The translations under genes and the position numbers were made by a program. A stretch of 64,000 nucleotides of DNA from Bacillus_P idriensis_A (lineage in GTDB: Bacteria > Bacillota > Bacilli > Bacillales > Bacillaceae): assembly GCF_050483325.1 (NCBI RefSeq), contig NZ_JBCMYF010000022.1, positions 1 to 64,000 of the forward strand, written 5' to 3'. Below the pieces are notes generated by a model. It searched no databases. It worked only from the letters and a program-made list of their open reading frames with translations, and had not been told where the DNA came from. Shown in pieces: positions 19,416 through 29,097 of this stretch (position 1 is its first letter; every line of letters starts with the position of its first letter).

Positions 19416-19530
19416 TTTTTTGTCCTCCTTCATCTAAACCTTGCTTATTCAAATAAACAACGTCATTGTATCAATTTTTATTGATGAATGAAAACAAAAC
19501 GACTTTTCCTCTGCTGTGATTTCACTTTCC

Positions 19531-20526
19531 TTAAAGGTCAAAAACTTCTGCCAGAAGCTTATATGACTCCAATTTCGCTTCAAAATCAAAGATATTTGCA
19601 ATGATCATAATCTCATCGGTCTGATAATCTGCTGAAATGCTCAGCAATTCTTCTTTCACCTTAGCAGGAGTGCCAACAACCATTCGTTTGCGGTTTCTTT
19701 TTATTTTCTCTAGCTCTTCATCAGAAAAAACACGTTTTTTCACATCATCAGGGGATGGAATCTTTGTATTTTCTCCTTTTTCTGCATTTAACAGCCATGC
19801 ATCTTGGCTTAACGCCAGGTATTCAGCCTCTTCTTGCGTTCTTGCACATACAGCAAAAATGCAGAAATTGGTTTTTGGATCAGGAAGGTGACTTGACGGC
19901 TGAAATTGCTCCTTGTAATCGTTCATTGCTTTTTTACCGCTTAATGGGTTAATAAAATGACCATATGTAAACGCCATTCCGTGCTCTGCTGCCATTCTTG
20001 CACCGCGGTGTGAAACCCCAAGCAGCCACATTTCTGGAGATGTTTCGGATTCAGGCATAGCCTGTACATCTGAAAATAGATGCTCCATGGGTAAAGACTT
20101 TTTCAGGAATCCCTGCAAATCCTTCAGTTGTCTTGGGAATTCATTTAAACTTTTTCGCATTCCATCTGTCAAAGCCAGACGTGTTTCAGGAGATCCTCCG
20201 GGTGAACGTCCAATGCCAAGGTCGATGCTATTTGGAAAAAGAGTTTCAAGCGTATTGAATGTTTCAGCCACTTTTAATGGACTGTACTGCGGCAGAAGGA
20301 CTCCTCCTGAACCAAACTTAATTCTGCTTGTAATCGATGCAAGATGTGACATGAGAATTTCAGGAGCCGTACTGGCGAGTCCGTCAGTATTGTGATGCTC
20401 TGCAAGCCAGTACCGAGTATAGCCAAGTTCTTCAGCTGCTTTTGCTGACTGAACGGTTTGAGTCAGCGCAACTCTTGCGGATGAACCTTCAGAAATCGGT
20501 GATTGATCTAAAATACTCAGCTTCAT
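19531..20526 (-). CDS. luciferase-like (LLM class) flavin-dependent monooxygenase 2
   Basis: 331 residues, the same subgroup as its neighbour: SILDQSPISEGSSA, WLAEHHNTDGLASTAPEIL, KFGSGGVLLPQYSPLKVAE, FNTLETLFPNSIDLGIGRSPGG. The two probably arose by duplication but are clearly diverged. It starts 4 bp after the stop of a MocR-type regulator gene, with GAGGAG before the ATG, so it is translated from the same mRNA. The operon partner suggests an amine- or PLP-linked inducer. Confidence 0.88.
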   Translation of the reverse strand: MKLSILDQSPISEGSSARVALTQTVQSAKAAEELGYTRYWLAEHHNTDGLASTAPEILMSHLASITSRIKFGSGGVLLPQYSPLKVAETFNTLETLFPNSIDLGIGRSPGGSPETRLALTDGMRKSLNEFPRQLKDLQGFLKKSLPMEHLFSDVQAMPESETSPEMWLLGVSHRGARMAAEHGMAFTYGHFINPLSGKKAMNDYKEQFQPSSHLPDPKTNFCIFAVCARTQEEAEYLALSQDAWLLNAEKGENTKIPSPDDVKKRVFSDEELEKIKRNRKRMVVGTPAKVKEELLSISADYQTDEIMIIANIFDFEAKLESYKLLAEVFDL

Positions 20527-20530
20527 AACA

Positions 20531-21994
20531 TCAACTCCTCTTAGGGCTAAATTCTTCTTTCTGCTCTAACAGAGCCTCTGAAAAAGCTGCAATAGCCGGG
20601 TCGATTGTATGTTTAGCAGCTCGTCCAAAAGTAAATCTGACAAAGCCTTTTTCCGAACCGAGAGCAATTCCAGGCGTATAAATGACTCCTTTATCTACTG
20701 CACGATTAAAAAGTTTTTCATCTTGATGTTCTTGTCTGATCCTGCACCATAAGTGAATACCGCCTTTTGGTACTGAATAATCCAGTTGTCCGGGCAGGTG
20801 CTTTTCAATAGCTGAAGCCAGCAAATCTCTTCTGTCTTTTAATTCAATTTTCAGCTGCTGCAGATGGGGGTCAAAAAAGTCTGATTTCAAAAACTTGCTT
20901 GCGAGCCAATCTGAAAAAATGCTTGATCCATAATCAATTTGCTGTCTGGCATCTGCCAATCGTTCAATAATTTGTCTCGGAGCGAGGATCCAGCCAATTC
21001 TTATGCCTGAAGATACCATTTTTGACAATGAGCTTATGTAGATAACAATGCCACGTGAATCTTCGGATTTTAAGGTTGGTGCTTTTTCATTTTTAAAGGA
21101 CAGTAAAGAATAAGGATCATCTTCTACAATTGGAATGCCAAATTCAAAAGCAGTATTGAGAATCTTTTTTCTTCGCTCTGAGTGCAAAACGCTGCCAGTT
21201 GGATTTTGATAGGCCGAACTAAGAAAAATCATGCGGATACGGTGGCTTACACATGCATTATTCAATTCGTTTACGTTTACTCCATTTTCATCTGCTTCAA
21301 GTAAGATTGTCTTAATGCCCAGGGATTTGAAAATAGGCAATGAATAGGTATATGAAGGATTTTCTATTGCAACAGCATCACCAGGTTTTAATAAACACTG
21401 AATGATAAGGTGAAGTGCCTGCTGAGCTCCTGAAGTAATAAGAATGGATGATGGTGTGCATTCAATATTTTTATAAATGAACAAGTGTTCCGCAATCGTT
21501 TCCCTCAATTTCAGGTTGCCGTGCGGATGCTCATAACTTAAAGGATGATCGAAGGCCTGATTCTTTAAAATGTGCTGAAATTGCTGATTTGGAAATAGCT
21601 CGGGCGATAACTGCCCTGTAGCTAAATCAATCAGATTTTTGTGATTGGCCTCTTCTGCAATCCGCTGTATGATAGGTACATTCGGCAATAAAGTTCCAGC
21701 TATCAGCATGCGGTTCCAGTTCGGCACCCTTCCGCCATTATTGGAGGGATCTGACCCGCGGACAACTGATCCGCTTCCTTTCTTGCTGATAATTAAATCT
21801 GACGCACTAAGTTCAGCGTAGGCAGCTGCGACCGTGCTTCTGTTTACTCCTAATTCTTTTGAAAGCATGCGTTCAGAAGGCAATTTGCTATATGGAGGCA
21901 TTTCTCCGTTATTAATCTGCTTTTCAAAATACTGAACGATCTGCTTATAGATCGGCTGTGTGCTAGAACGGTCGGGCTTCCATTCATATCCCAT
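20531..21994 (-). CDS. MocR/PdxR-type transcription regulator (GntR HTH plus aminotransferase fold)
   Basis: 487 residues. The N-terminal winged helix spans about residues 10-75 (YKQIVQYFEKQI, LPSERMLSKELGVNRSTV, KKGSGSVV). It is followed by a class I aminotransferase-like domain with the ASGAQQ-type turn (ITSGAQQALHLI), EDDPYSLLSF and the PLP lysine region SSLSKMVSSGIRIGW. MocR proteins sense PLP adducts of amines or amino acids. It heads an operon with a luciferase-like monooxygenase and is divergent from a small membrane protein gene. Confidence 0.92.
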   Translation of the reverse strand: MGYEWKPDRSSTQPIYKQIVQYFEKQINNGEMPPYSKLPSERMLSKELGVNRSTVAAAYAELSASDLIISKKGSGSVVRGSDPSNNGGRVPNWNRMLIAGTLLPNVPIIQRIAEEANHKNLIDLATGQLSPELFPNQQFQHILKNQAFDHPLSYEHPHGNLKLRETIAEHLFIYKNIECTPSSILITSGAQQALHLIIQCLLKPGDAVAIENPSYTYSLPIFKSLGIKTILLEADENGVNVNELNNACVSHRIRMIFLSSAYQNPTGSVLHSERRKKILNTAFEFGIPIVEDDPYSLLSFKNEKAPTLKSEDSRGIVIYISSLSKMVSSGIRIGWILAPRQIIERLADARQQIDYGSSIFSDWLASKFLKSDFFDPHLQQLKIELKDRRDLLASAIEKHLPGQLDYSVPKGGIHLWCRIRQEHQDEKLFNRAVDKGVIYTPGIALGSEKGFVRFTFGRAAKHTIDPAIAAFSEALLEQKEEFSPKRS

Positions 21995-22134
21995 TATAGG
22001 TACAACTCCTGACTATTTTATATCTTTTTAAAAGTGGATGGCCTCAATTTCTGAAAATTGGAGGTCCCCATCTGCAGGATCATATGTAAAATGATGATTA
22101 AGAGCTTGGAATATATAAAAAAGGAGTCAATGCA

Positions 22135-22335
22135 TTGTCAATTTGGTTCAGCGTCATTATTATTTCAATCATTAGCTTAGTCGGCTTAATAGTAACCCTA
22201 TTAATTGGACATAATCAAGCAGTTGAGAATTACCGGGAAACTGCAAAGGCCAGAATGAAAAATTTATCGGCCATCTATATCGTCAGTATTGCTCTCGCAT
22301 TAATATTTCTTGTGGTGTTTTTTGTGAATTTATAA
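22135..22335 (+). CDS. small two-TM membrane protein
   Basis: 66 residues starting at TTG, with AAAGGAG 8 nt upstream. Two hydrophobic segments (about residues 3-24 and 45-64) flank a charged stretch with ENYRETAKARMKN. Not recognised. Divergent from the MocR gene, so it could belong to its regulon. Confidence 0.65.
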   Translation: MSIWFSVIIISIISLVGLIVTLLIGHNQAVENYRETAKARMKNLSAIYIVSIALALIFLVVFFVNL

Positions 22336-22365
22336 GGTATGGAGAGAAAAAAGGATTAATGCCCA

Positions 22366-22404
22366 AAAAAGACCAAAATCCATCACCCGGAACTTGGTCT
22401 TCCT
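22366..22404 (+). terminator. weak terminator after the small membrane protein gene
   Basis: AAGACCAA/TTGGTCTT stem with a long loop and only a few Ts after it. The rest of the gap to 22602 shows nothing further. Confidence 0.45.
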
Positions 22405-22602
22405 TATCTGAATGGAACTTACTTATTGGCTTCACGTATCTCCTGTTATTCTTCAGCAGCATAGCATTACGAGACTTTTTGATACTAAGTAATACATAAA
22501 GTGTGTACAGTTATTCAAGTGGCCGAAGAATTATACTTGCAATGGTCCGGGTGAGCACAAGCAATCTAAAAAAATAAGCAAATCAAGCTCTGGCCTGCTT
22601 TT

Positions 22603-23181
22603 TCAGTGATCAGCAGGTTTCATAATTATGTGTGTAATCAATCCAATGATTCCAATTGTGACACATGAAAAGAAAAAGCTTCTGGGTCCCAGAGTTTTAT
22701 ACCCTGCGGCTGCTACAAGACCATCAATAAGTAAAATCGAAATCCCTATATTTAATTTTGTGCTGTCTGAAATAAGCCGTGCCAATAAATCCGTTCCCCC
22801 TGTGCTTGTATCATTTCGGAGCATGACTCCAATACCAATTCCGATTAATCCTCCTCCTATAAGGGAACTTAAAAAAATGGGCAAAGAAAATTGAGTTCTC
22901 AATGGATCCAGTAAATCGATAAAAAAGGCAGATATCAATAAACCGTGAATACTGCTGTAGAAATAGACCGGTTTGAAAAACCAGGAAAATAAACAAAGCG
23001 GCAAACTTAAGAACAGAATGCACAAACCCGTTTTATATCCAAAATAGTAATGTAAGATCAAGGCTATTCCGTCAACTCCGCCATCAATCAAATGGTGGGG
23101 AACTAAAAAGCCGTTTATGCCAATGCTGATCAATAAGCTTCCTATTATAATCGCTGCTATTTTTTGAGTGATAATGATCAC
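22603..23181 (-). CDS. YitT/DUF161 family membrane protein
   Basis: 192 residues with about five transmembrane helices. Family motifs: NGFLVPHHLIDGGVDGIALIL, GIGVMLRNDTSTGGTDLLARLI and ILLIDGLV. Lacks the C-terminal soluble DUF2179 domain of many YitT proteins, as in shorter members such as YczE-like ones. Function unknown. The start is uncertain: the GTG at 23181 has AAGG directly before it and no well-spaced site. Confidence 0.8.
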   Translation of the reverse strand: MIIITQKIAAIIIGSLLISIGINGFLVPHHLIDGGVDGIALILHYYFGYKTGLCILFLSLPLCLFSWFFKPVYFYSSIHGLLISAFFIDLLDPLRTQFSLPIFLSSLIGGGLIGIGIGVMLRNDTSTGGTDLLARLISDSTKLNIGISILLIDGLVAAAGYKTLGPRSFFFSCVTIGIIGLITHIIMKPADH

Positions 23182-23305
23182 CTTGCCTACGAAAAGATTC
23201 TTCTAACTATATGTCCAAGCATTAGGATTCAGAAGTATCATTTTCATAAGGCAGTTTCCTAAAAAGAGCAATTTTTATGTATCTTGCATGGTAAACTTTT
23301 ATCCT

Positions 23306-24199
23306 TTACCTCATCTTAACGGGCTGGTTCCGGGGTTCTGATCTTTTTTCATAAGCAACTTCATTTGTAGAATAGATGGTGACCATCACACTTGCTCCAT
23401 AGACAGCTGCCCTGATCAGGACAGGCTCACTGTATTTATTCGTAAACCGAAAATCAGGTCCATACCAGCTTACTGTTGCATCTCTTCCCGCAGGAACATA
23501 AGGAACCCTTCTGCTGTGGGAATACCTCTCGATTACTTTTAATCCTGCATTGTCAATTGCATTGAATAAAGTAGAAGAAACCTGGCAAATGCCCCCTCCT
23601 ATTCCTTCAGAAAGTTCACCCCTGATGATAATTGGTGCTTTCATATAGCCTCTCGCTGCTGTACGGTTGCCGACAACCCCATTAAAGGAAAACGTCTCAC
23701 CGGGAAATACGACCTTGTTATTGATTGCCTCTGCAGCAAGATGAATATTTTTTGTACGCTGGATATTATTTTTATTAAAAAAAGTTACATAAGTCCCTAT
23801 CCTTGCAGTGCGAATACTGTTCAGCAATTCTTTATCCACCCTTGGATACAATTTTATCTTCGGTGCTTCCATGCGGGCGGCCCCGCTCCCGAAAAAGTAC
23901 ATATGGAATTTTTCATTGAAGTTCTCACGGTGCAATTTATAGCCTGTTTTTTCCGGAATAATTTTACCGCTTTTATCCATTTCAGCATTTACCGGCGCCT
24001 TATACATTTGATTATCCAAATGATTCATGATTTTAGTTAATTTTGTTTCATCAATCATGAATGTCTCTTGCATCAACAGCGCGGCATCATTGCGATTCAC
24101 TTTTTCGATTACATGATTATTATGGATAATCGTTAAGCTGTGATCAGGCTGAATTTGCTGGGAAAGCAGGAGAATAGCACCAATTAATACAAATTTCAT
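23306..24199 (-). CDS. VanW family protein
   Basis: 297 residues. An N-terminal hydrophobic segment serves as signal or anchor, and the VanW domain covers about residues 130-280 (FSFNGVVGNRTAARGYMKAP, GGGICQVSSTLFNAI, YSHSRRVPYVPAGRDATVSW). Similar to B. subtilis YoaR. VanW proteins sit at the cell surface near peptidoglycan-related systems, with no defined activity. A GGGGGTGA site precedes the ATG. Single gene. Confidence 0.88.
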   Translation of the reverse strand: MKFVLIGAILLLSQQIQPDHSLTIIHNNHVIEKVNRNDAALLMQETFMIDETKLTKIMNHLDNQMYKAPVNAEMDKSGKIIPEKTGYKLHRENFNEKFHMYFFGSGAARMEAPKIKLYPRVDKELLNSIRTARIGTYVTFFNKNNIQRTKNIHLAAEAINNKVVFPGETFSFNGVVGNRTAARGYMKAPIIIRGELSEGIGGGICQVSSTLFNAIDNAGLKVIERYSHSRRVPYVPAGRDATVSWYGPDFRFTNKYSEPVLIRAAVYGASVMVTIYSTNEVAYEKRSEPRNQPVKMR

Positions 24200-24481
24200 T
24201 CATAATCACCCCCAACCTTACTATGTATTAGGGATAAGCTTTTTATGTAAATCGTCCGATGGTTTTCTTATGGAAAATAAGTCAAATATAAATTAGATAA
24301 ATTCATATAGTTAAGATTAATTGAATAGACAATAAGTTGACTTTTTGCACCTGATTGCGTTATTATTGCTTTTATCTTTTGCTGAACAATTACCTGTTTC
24401 AAAACAGTGTAAAGCGGCTATATATAATTAGTTAAGATTTATTAAGATGACAATTTAAAAGATTACTAGAGGTGTTAAAAA

Positions 24482-26419
24482 ATGAAAAATGTATTTGCTA
24501 AGAGTTTTTTGAACAAGCATCTTGGCTTTTTTCTGTTCGCAGTCGTTCTGCTATGGATAAAAACCTATGCCGCTTATCAAACAGAACTTAATTTAGGAAT
24601 TGATAATTCCATTCAGCAGTTTTTGCTGTTCATCAACCCAATCAGCTCTGCAATGCTGTTTTTAGGTTTAGCATTATTTGCTAAAGGAAGAAAAGCATTT
24701 ATTTGGATGATCGTGATTGATTTCCTTCTTTCTTTCTTATTATATGCAAATCTTGTCTACTACCGTTTTTTCAACGATTTTATTACAGTTCCAACATTAA
24801 CACAAACTAAAAATGCCGGTGACCTTGGACAAAGTTTCGGTGCTTTGGTTAAACCATATGATGTCCTTTACTTCCTGGATGTCATTATTTTAATGATTCT
24901 TGTATTTGGTAAATTCGTGAAGCCGGAAAATGTAAGAATGAAAGGCAAACGAGTTTCCGCTGTTCTGATTTCAGCTGTAATGCTGTTCGGTGCAAACCTT
25001 GCTTTGGCGGAAATGGACCGCCCGCAATTATTAACACGCACCTTTGACCGCAACTACCTTGTAAAATATTTAGGCATGTATAATTACACGATTTATGATG
25101 CGATTCAAAGTTCAAAATCATCTGCTCAGCGCGCTTTAGCTGACAGCAACGATGTAACAGAAGTTGTAAACTACACAAAAGCAACACATGCTGAACCTAA
25201 TCCAGAATACTTCGGTAAAGCAAAAGGCATGAATGTGATTTATATTTCACTTGAATCACTTCAGACATTTGCTATTGATTATAAAATTAACGGCGAAGAA
25301 GTTACACCGTTTTTAAATTCATTAACAAAAAATCAAAATACACTTTATTTTGATAATTTCTTTCATCAAACAGGTCAAGGTAAAACGTCTGATGCCGAGT
25401 TTATGGTTGAAAATTCATTATTCCCTCTTCCACAGGGAGCTGTATTTACAACGAAAGCAGAAAACACGTATCAGGCAGCGCCGGCTATTCTTGATCAAAA
25501 AGGGTATTCAACAGCTGTTTTTCATGGCAACTATAAATCATTCTGGAACCGCGATGTGATGTATAAGTCACTGGGCTACGAGCAATTTTTTGATGCAGCC
25601 TATTATTCAATGAAAGATGAAGATGTCGTGAACTACGGCCTTAAAGATAAACCATTCTTTAAAGAGTCAATTCCGCTTCTTGAATCTATGGAGCAGCCTT
25701 TTTATACGAAATTCATTTCATTAACGAATCACTTCCCTTATCCAATTGATGAGGAAGAAGCAACGATTGATCCTCATACAACTGGTGATGGTTCTGTCGA
25801 CCGTTATTTCCAGACGGCTCGTTACATGGATGAGTCTTTGAAGCAGTTTTTCGATGATCTTAAAAAGTCAGGTTTATATGATAATACAATGATCGTTATG
25901 TATGGTGATCATTACGGAATTTCTGAAAATCACAACAAAGCAATGTCTCAGGTAATGGGCAAAGAGATTAATGGGTTTGAACATGCTCAGCTGCAGCGTA
26001 CTCCACTGTTCATTCATGTACCAGGCCTTAAAGGCGGAGAACAACACCAGTTCGGCGGGCAAGTTGATATCCGCCCTACTCTTATGCACCTTCTTGGCAT
26101 TGATACAAAAGATTATGTCCAAATGGGTACGGATTTATTATCAAAAGACCACCAGCAAGTGGTGCCTTTTAGAAACGGTGACTTCGTAACACCTGAGTTC
26201 ACTTCAGTTGACGGCAAATTCTATGATACGTCTACTGGAGAAACGGTACAGGAAAACGGAGACATTAAACAAACAGAAGAAATGGTTGATAAAAAGCTGA
26301 ACCTTTCAGACCAGATTGTATACGGAGATCTCCTGCGTTTCTATACTCCTAAAGGATTTGAACCTGTAGATCAAACAAAATACCGTTACATGGGTCCTGA
26401 AGAAACAGAAGAAAAATAA
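24482..26419 (+). CDS. lipoteichoic acid synthase family phosphoglycerol transferase
   Basis: 645 residues. Five N-terminal transmembrane helices (about 1-190) are followed by an extracellular sulfatase-fold domain. The metal/catalytic threonine is T302 in GQGKTSDAEFM; other metal ligands lie in IYISLESLQ (Glu) and MYGDHYGISENH (Asp, His). It polymerises glycerol phosphate from phosphatidylglycerol outside the membrane. The paralogue group (LtaS, YfnI, YqgS in B. subtilis) cannot be settled by eye. RBS AGAGGTG. Strong terminator after the gene. Confidence 0.93.
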   Translation: MKNVFAKSFLNKHLGFFLFAVVLLWIKTYAAYQTELNLGIDNSIQQFLLFINPISSAMLFLGLALFAKGRKAFIWMIVIDFLLSFLLYANLVYYRFFNDFITVPTLTQTKNAGDLGQSFGALVKPYDVLYFLDVIILMILVFGKFVKPENVRMKGKRVSAVLISAVMLFGANLALAEMDRPQLLTRTFDRNYLVKYLGMYNYTIYDAIQSSKSSAQRALADSNDVTEVVNYTKATHAEPNPEYFGKAKGMNVIYISLESLQTFAIDYKINGEEVTPFLNSLTKNQNTLYFDNFFHQTGQGKTSDAEFMVENSLFPLPQGAVFTTKAENTYQAAPAILDQKGYSTAVFHGNYKSFWNRDVMYKSLGYEQFFDAAYYSMKDEDVVNYGLKDKPFFKESIPLLESMEQPFYTKFISLTNHFPYPIDEEEATIDPHTTGDGSVDRYFQTARYMDESLKQFFDDLKKSGLYDNTMIVMYGDHYGISENHNKAMSQVMGKEINGFEHAQLQRTPLFIHVPGLKGGEQHQFGGQVDIRPTLMHLLGIDTKDYVQMGTDLLSKDHQQVVPFRNGDFVTPEFTSVDGKFYDTSTGETVQENGDIKQTEEMVDKKLNLSDQIVYGDLLRFYTPKGFEPVDQTKYRYMGPEETEEK

Positions 26420-26421
26420 GC

Positions 26422-26458
26422 AAAAGCTGATGAGACTTGTTGTCTCATCAGCTTTTTT
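26422..26458 (+). terminator. terminator of the LTA synthase gene
   Basis: AAAGCTGATGAGAC/GTCTCATCAGCTTT stem, 5-nt loop, T-run. Confidence 0.95.
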
Positions 26459-26498
26459 ATTTGCGTATATTCTGACTAACACTTTCTTTTCCGCTTTA

Positions 26499-27068
26499 TT
26501 AGTTCACGACTGCCCCGCATGCAATTCTGTTCCCTGCGTTTCCGGCAGGATCTGTCATGTAGTCATCCTCTTTTTCATGGATAATAATTGAACTCCCGTC
26601 TTCATCCAGCAGTGAATTCTTCTTTCCCTGTTTTAATGTGACCTCAGCAGCATGCAGTTCAACATCAACTGTCCCATTTTCGTCAATTTCAATGTTCGGC
26701 AGATCACCTGCATGAAACCCTTTAGGATTATCAAATCCATGCTGCTTTTTGGCGGGATTGAAATGCCCTCCTGCTGATTTGAAATCCGGCTTTTCGCATT
26801 TGCCTGTTTCATGGAGATGGATGGCCTTCTTTCCAGGCTCTAATCCTTCAGCTTTTAATCGAATTGTCACTCCTTTGGATGTCTCAGTCAGAGCTGCAGT
26901 CCCGATCTGAACGCCCTCGCTGTTTATGATATCAACGTTTACCGGAGCAACTGCCTTCTCACTGACAGGAAGTGATTCATCTTCTGACTTTATTTCTGAA
27001 GCAGACTGACAGGCGCTCATGCTAAGAAATGCTGCGATTATAACTGTGTAAAAGCTTTTTATGTTCAT
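26499..27068 (-). CDS. yojM: Cu/Zn superoxide dismutase lipoprotein (YojM-like)
   Basis: 189 residues. A lipoprotein signal with lipobox LSMSAC places it on the outer face of the membrane. All metal ligands of Cu/Zn SOD are visible: HLH (two Cu His), GGHFNP (bridging His), QHG and FHAGD (Zn His, His, Asp), IIIHEKEDD (Cu His). The disulfide cysteines (GKC and IACG) and the active-site Arg (GNRIACG) are there too. The B. subtilis homologue is known to lack two Cu ligands, so this one is more likely to be an active dismutase. Position in the region matches yojM. Confidence 0.92.
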   Translation of the reverse strand: MNIKSFYTVIIAAFLSMSACQSASEIKSEDESLPVSEKAVAPVNVDIINSEGVQIGTAALTETSKGVTIRLKAEGLEPGKKAIHLHETGKCEKPDFKSAGGHFNPAKKQHGFDNPKGFHAGDLPNIEIDENGTVDVELHAAEVTLKQGKKNSLLDEDGSSIIIHEKEDDYMTDPAGNAGNRIACGAVVN

Positions 27069-27145
27069 ATAGACAATCCCTCCATTATAAAATTCATTAG
27101 CATGATTGCCATAAAAGCAGAATTTTAAAACGGTTTATACGGGTC

Positions 27146-28810
27146 CTACATTTTTTCAGGAGCTTGTATACCGAGTATGGTCAGTCCATCCTTCAGGGTA
27201 CTGCACACAGAGCGGACTAACAAAAGTCTGGATGTGAGAGATTGATTTTCTTCAAGGATTTTTACTTTTGCGTAATAGGAATTAAACGCTCTGCACACTT
27301 GCAATAGATATTTTGCAAGAATGGACGGGTCGTATTTTTCAAACGCAGATTGAATCACTAACTCATACTGGACAAGGAGTTTTTGTACTTCCCAGCTGTA
27401 ATCATCTGTTAAAGCCATGGCATTTTCTGACTTAATCCCGCTGCTTTTTCTTAATAAAGAGCATGCGCGTGCATGTGTATACTGCACATATGGACCTGTC
27501 TCTCCTTCAAACTTAAGCATTTCATCCAATGAAAATTCAATATTATTTGTTCGTTCATTCTTCAGGTCATGAAAGATAATCGCCCCTACTCCCACCGCTC
27601 TGGCAACCTCTTCTTTGTTTTCGAGCTGAGGATTTTTCACATCAATATTTACTTTTGCAGCGGAGATGGTCTCTCTAATCACTTCATCTAAAAGGACTAC
27701 TTTGCCTTTTCTTGTAGACATTTTCTTTCCATCCTTCAATATGAATCCAAAAGGTATATGATGAAGATCCTGATGCCAGCTGCAGCCCATTTTCTTTAGG
27801 ACGGCGAAAACCTGTTTAAAATGGATCGATTGTTCCATCCCTACCACATAAAGTGATTTATCAAATTGATATATTTCTTTTCTGTAAAGAGCTGCTGCCA
27901 AATCTCTTGTTGCATAAAGAGTCGCTCCATCCTTTTTTCGGATCAGGCACGGCGGCAGATTATCCTTATCTAAAGATACTACTTTCGCCCCTTCAGATTG
28001 TTCTAGCAGACCTTTTTTCTCAAGCATTGCAGATATGCCAGATAGTTGGCTGTTGTAGAATGCTTCTCCATTATAAGCATCAAATTGAACGCCTAATAGC
28101 TGATAAACCCTCTCAAAGTCCGCAAGTGATGCCTTCCTGAACCATTGCCACAGCACTAATGCATCTGTATCACCGTCCTCGAGCCGTTTAAACCAGCTTC
28201 TCCCCTCCTCATTCAGATCAGGAGAGACGGAAGCTTCATCATGAAACTTTACGTACAGTTTAAAAAGCTCCTGAATCGGACGTTTCATGACAGCTTGTTC
28301 ATTTCCCCATCTTTTATAGGCTGCAATCAGCTTGCCGAATTGTGTGCCCCAGTCGCCAATATGATTGATTCTGACAACGTTATAGCCGCATTTTTCTCCT
28401 AGATTGGCAATCGCCTGCCCGATGACCGTTGAACGAAGGTGTCCCATCGAAAAAGGCTTCGCAATATTCGGAGATGAAAAATCAATGGTCAATACCTTTG
28501 TTTGTTCAGGTACCTCATAGTGTACCTTCTTTTTAAGACATTCCTTGCTTATGCTCTCTCTGTTAAGATAAAAATTCACATAGGGACCTGCAGCTGCTGC
28601 ACTTGTAATAAATTCATCTTCAATTGTTTCTGCAAGCAAGCCTGCAATATGAATCGGATTTTTATTATAAATTGAAGCCAGGGTGAAACAGGGTAAGCTG
28701 TAATCTCCAAACTGTCTGGCTTTCGGAATTTCAAGGAGATCTACTATTGCTTCAAGGGGTAGATCGTTTTCTAGTGAGGCATGAATAATGGCCCCAAGTT
28801 TCTTTTTCAT
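27146..28810 (-). CDS. argS: arginyl-tRNA synthetase, eukaryote-like second type
   Basis: 554 residues. Class I synthetase with the HIGH-equivalent MGHL at 122-125 and the KMSKS-equivalent KMSTRKG at 363-369, an N-terminal Arg-tRNA D-loop recognition domain (residues 1-85) and a C-terminal DALR anticodon-binding domain. The segment FSSPNIAKPFSMGHLRST matches eukaryotic and lactobacillar ArgRS rather than the usual Bacillus enzyme (FVSANPTG...). It is therefore probably an additional ArgRS. Start at the ATG with AAAGGAGG upstream. Controlled by the T-box just before it. Confidence 0.92.
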   Translation of the reverse strand: MKKKLGAIIHASLENDLPLEAIVDLLEIPKARQFGDYSLPCFTLASIYNKNPIHIAGLLAETIEDEFITSAAAAGPYVNFYLNRESISKECLKKKVHYEVPEQTKVLTIDFSSPNIAKPFSMGHLRSTVIGQAIANLGEKCGYNVVRINHIGDWGTQFGKLIAAYKRWGNEQAVMKRPIQELFKLYVKFHDEASVSPDLNEEGRSWFKRLEDGDTDALVLWQWFRKASLADFERVYQLLGVQFDAYNGEAFYNSQLSGISAMLEKKGLLEQSEGAKVVSLDKDNLPPCLIRKKDGATLYATRDLAAALYRKEIYQFDKSLYVVGMEQSIHFKQVFAVLKKMGCSWHQDLHHIPFGFILKDGKKMSTRKGKVVLLDEVIRETISAAKVNIDVKNPQLENKEEVARAVGVGAIIFHDLKNERTNNIEFSLDEMLKFEGETGPYVQYTHARACSLLRKSSGIKSENAMALTDDYSWEVQKLLVQYELVIQSAFEKYDPSILAKYLLQVCRAFNSYYAKVKILEENQSLTSRLLLVRSVCSTLKDGLTILGIQAPEKM

Positions 28811-28825
28811 ATAGAATAATCCTCC

Positions 28826-29091
28826 TTTTAAAAATAAAAATAAAAACGCCCGCCTCTTTTTTACAAAAGAGACGGGCGTTTTCCCGCGGTACCACTCTGA
28901 TTGTTCATTTCTGAACCACTCACAGCTTTTTAACGGACAGCCGTCCGGCATGCCCTATTGGAATCATTTCAGGCATGCTCCTAGATAGTGCGCTTCATCA
29001 TTCCGTTCATTTTAGGCTCTCACCATTCCTAAATCGCTGATAGATGAACTTGAAATGACTACTCTCTTCATCATGGGATTTTTTTCTATTA
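28826..29091 (-). promoter_or_regulatory. T-box riboswitch (arginine, CGC specifier) upstream of argS
   Basis: Read leftwards, the leader contains an AGTAGT bulge region, a GGTGAGAGCC-type distal element, the T-box sequence AGAGTGGTACCGCGGG (28883-28898) and a strong terminator stem (CGCCCGTCTCTTTT paired with AAAAGAGGCGGGCG, 28842-28881) followed by T/A tract just before the argS ribosome binding site. In the specifier position GATGAAG-CGC-ACTATC reads CGC, an Arg codon. Uncharged tRNA-Arg should favour antitermination and raise ArgRS synthesis. Confidence 0.92.
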
Positions 29092-29097
29092 ACAGTT

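Noticed and set aside
28811..28951. N-terminal extension of the argS frame
   Set aside because: It runs through the T-box terminator; the ATG at 28810 has a strong ribosome binding site and matches the family start.
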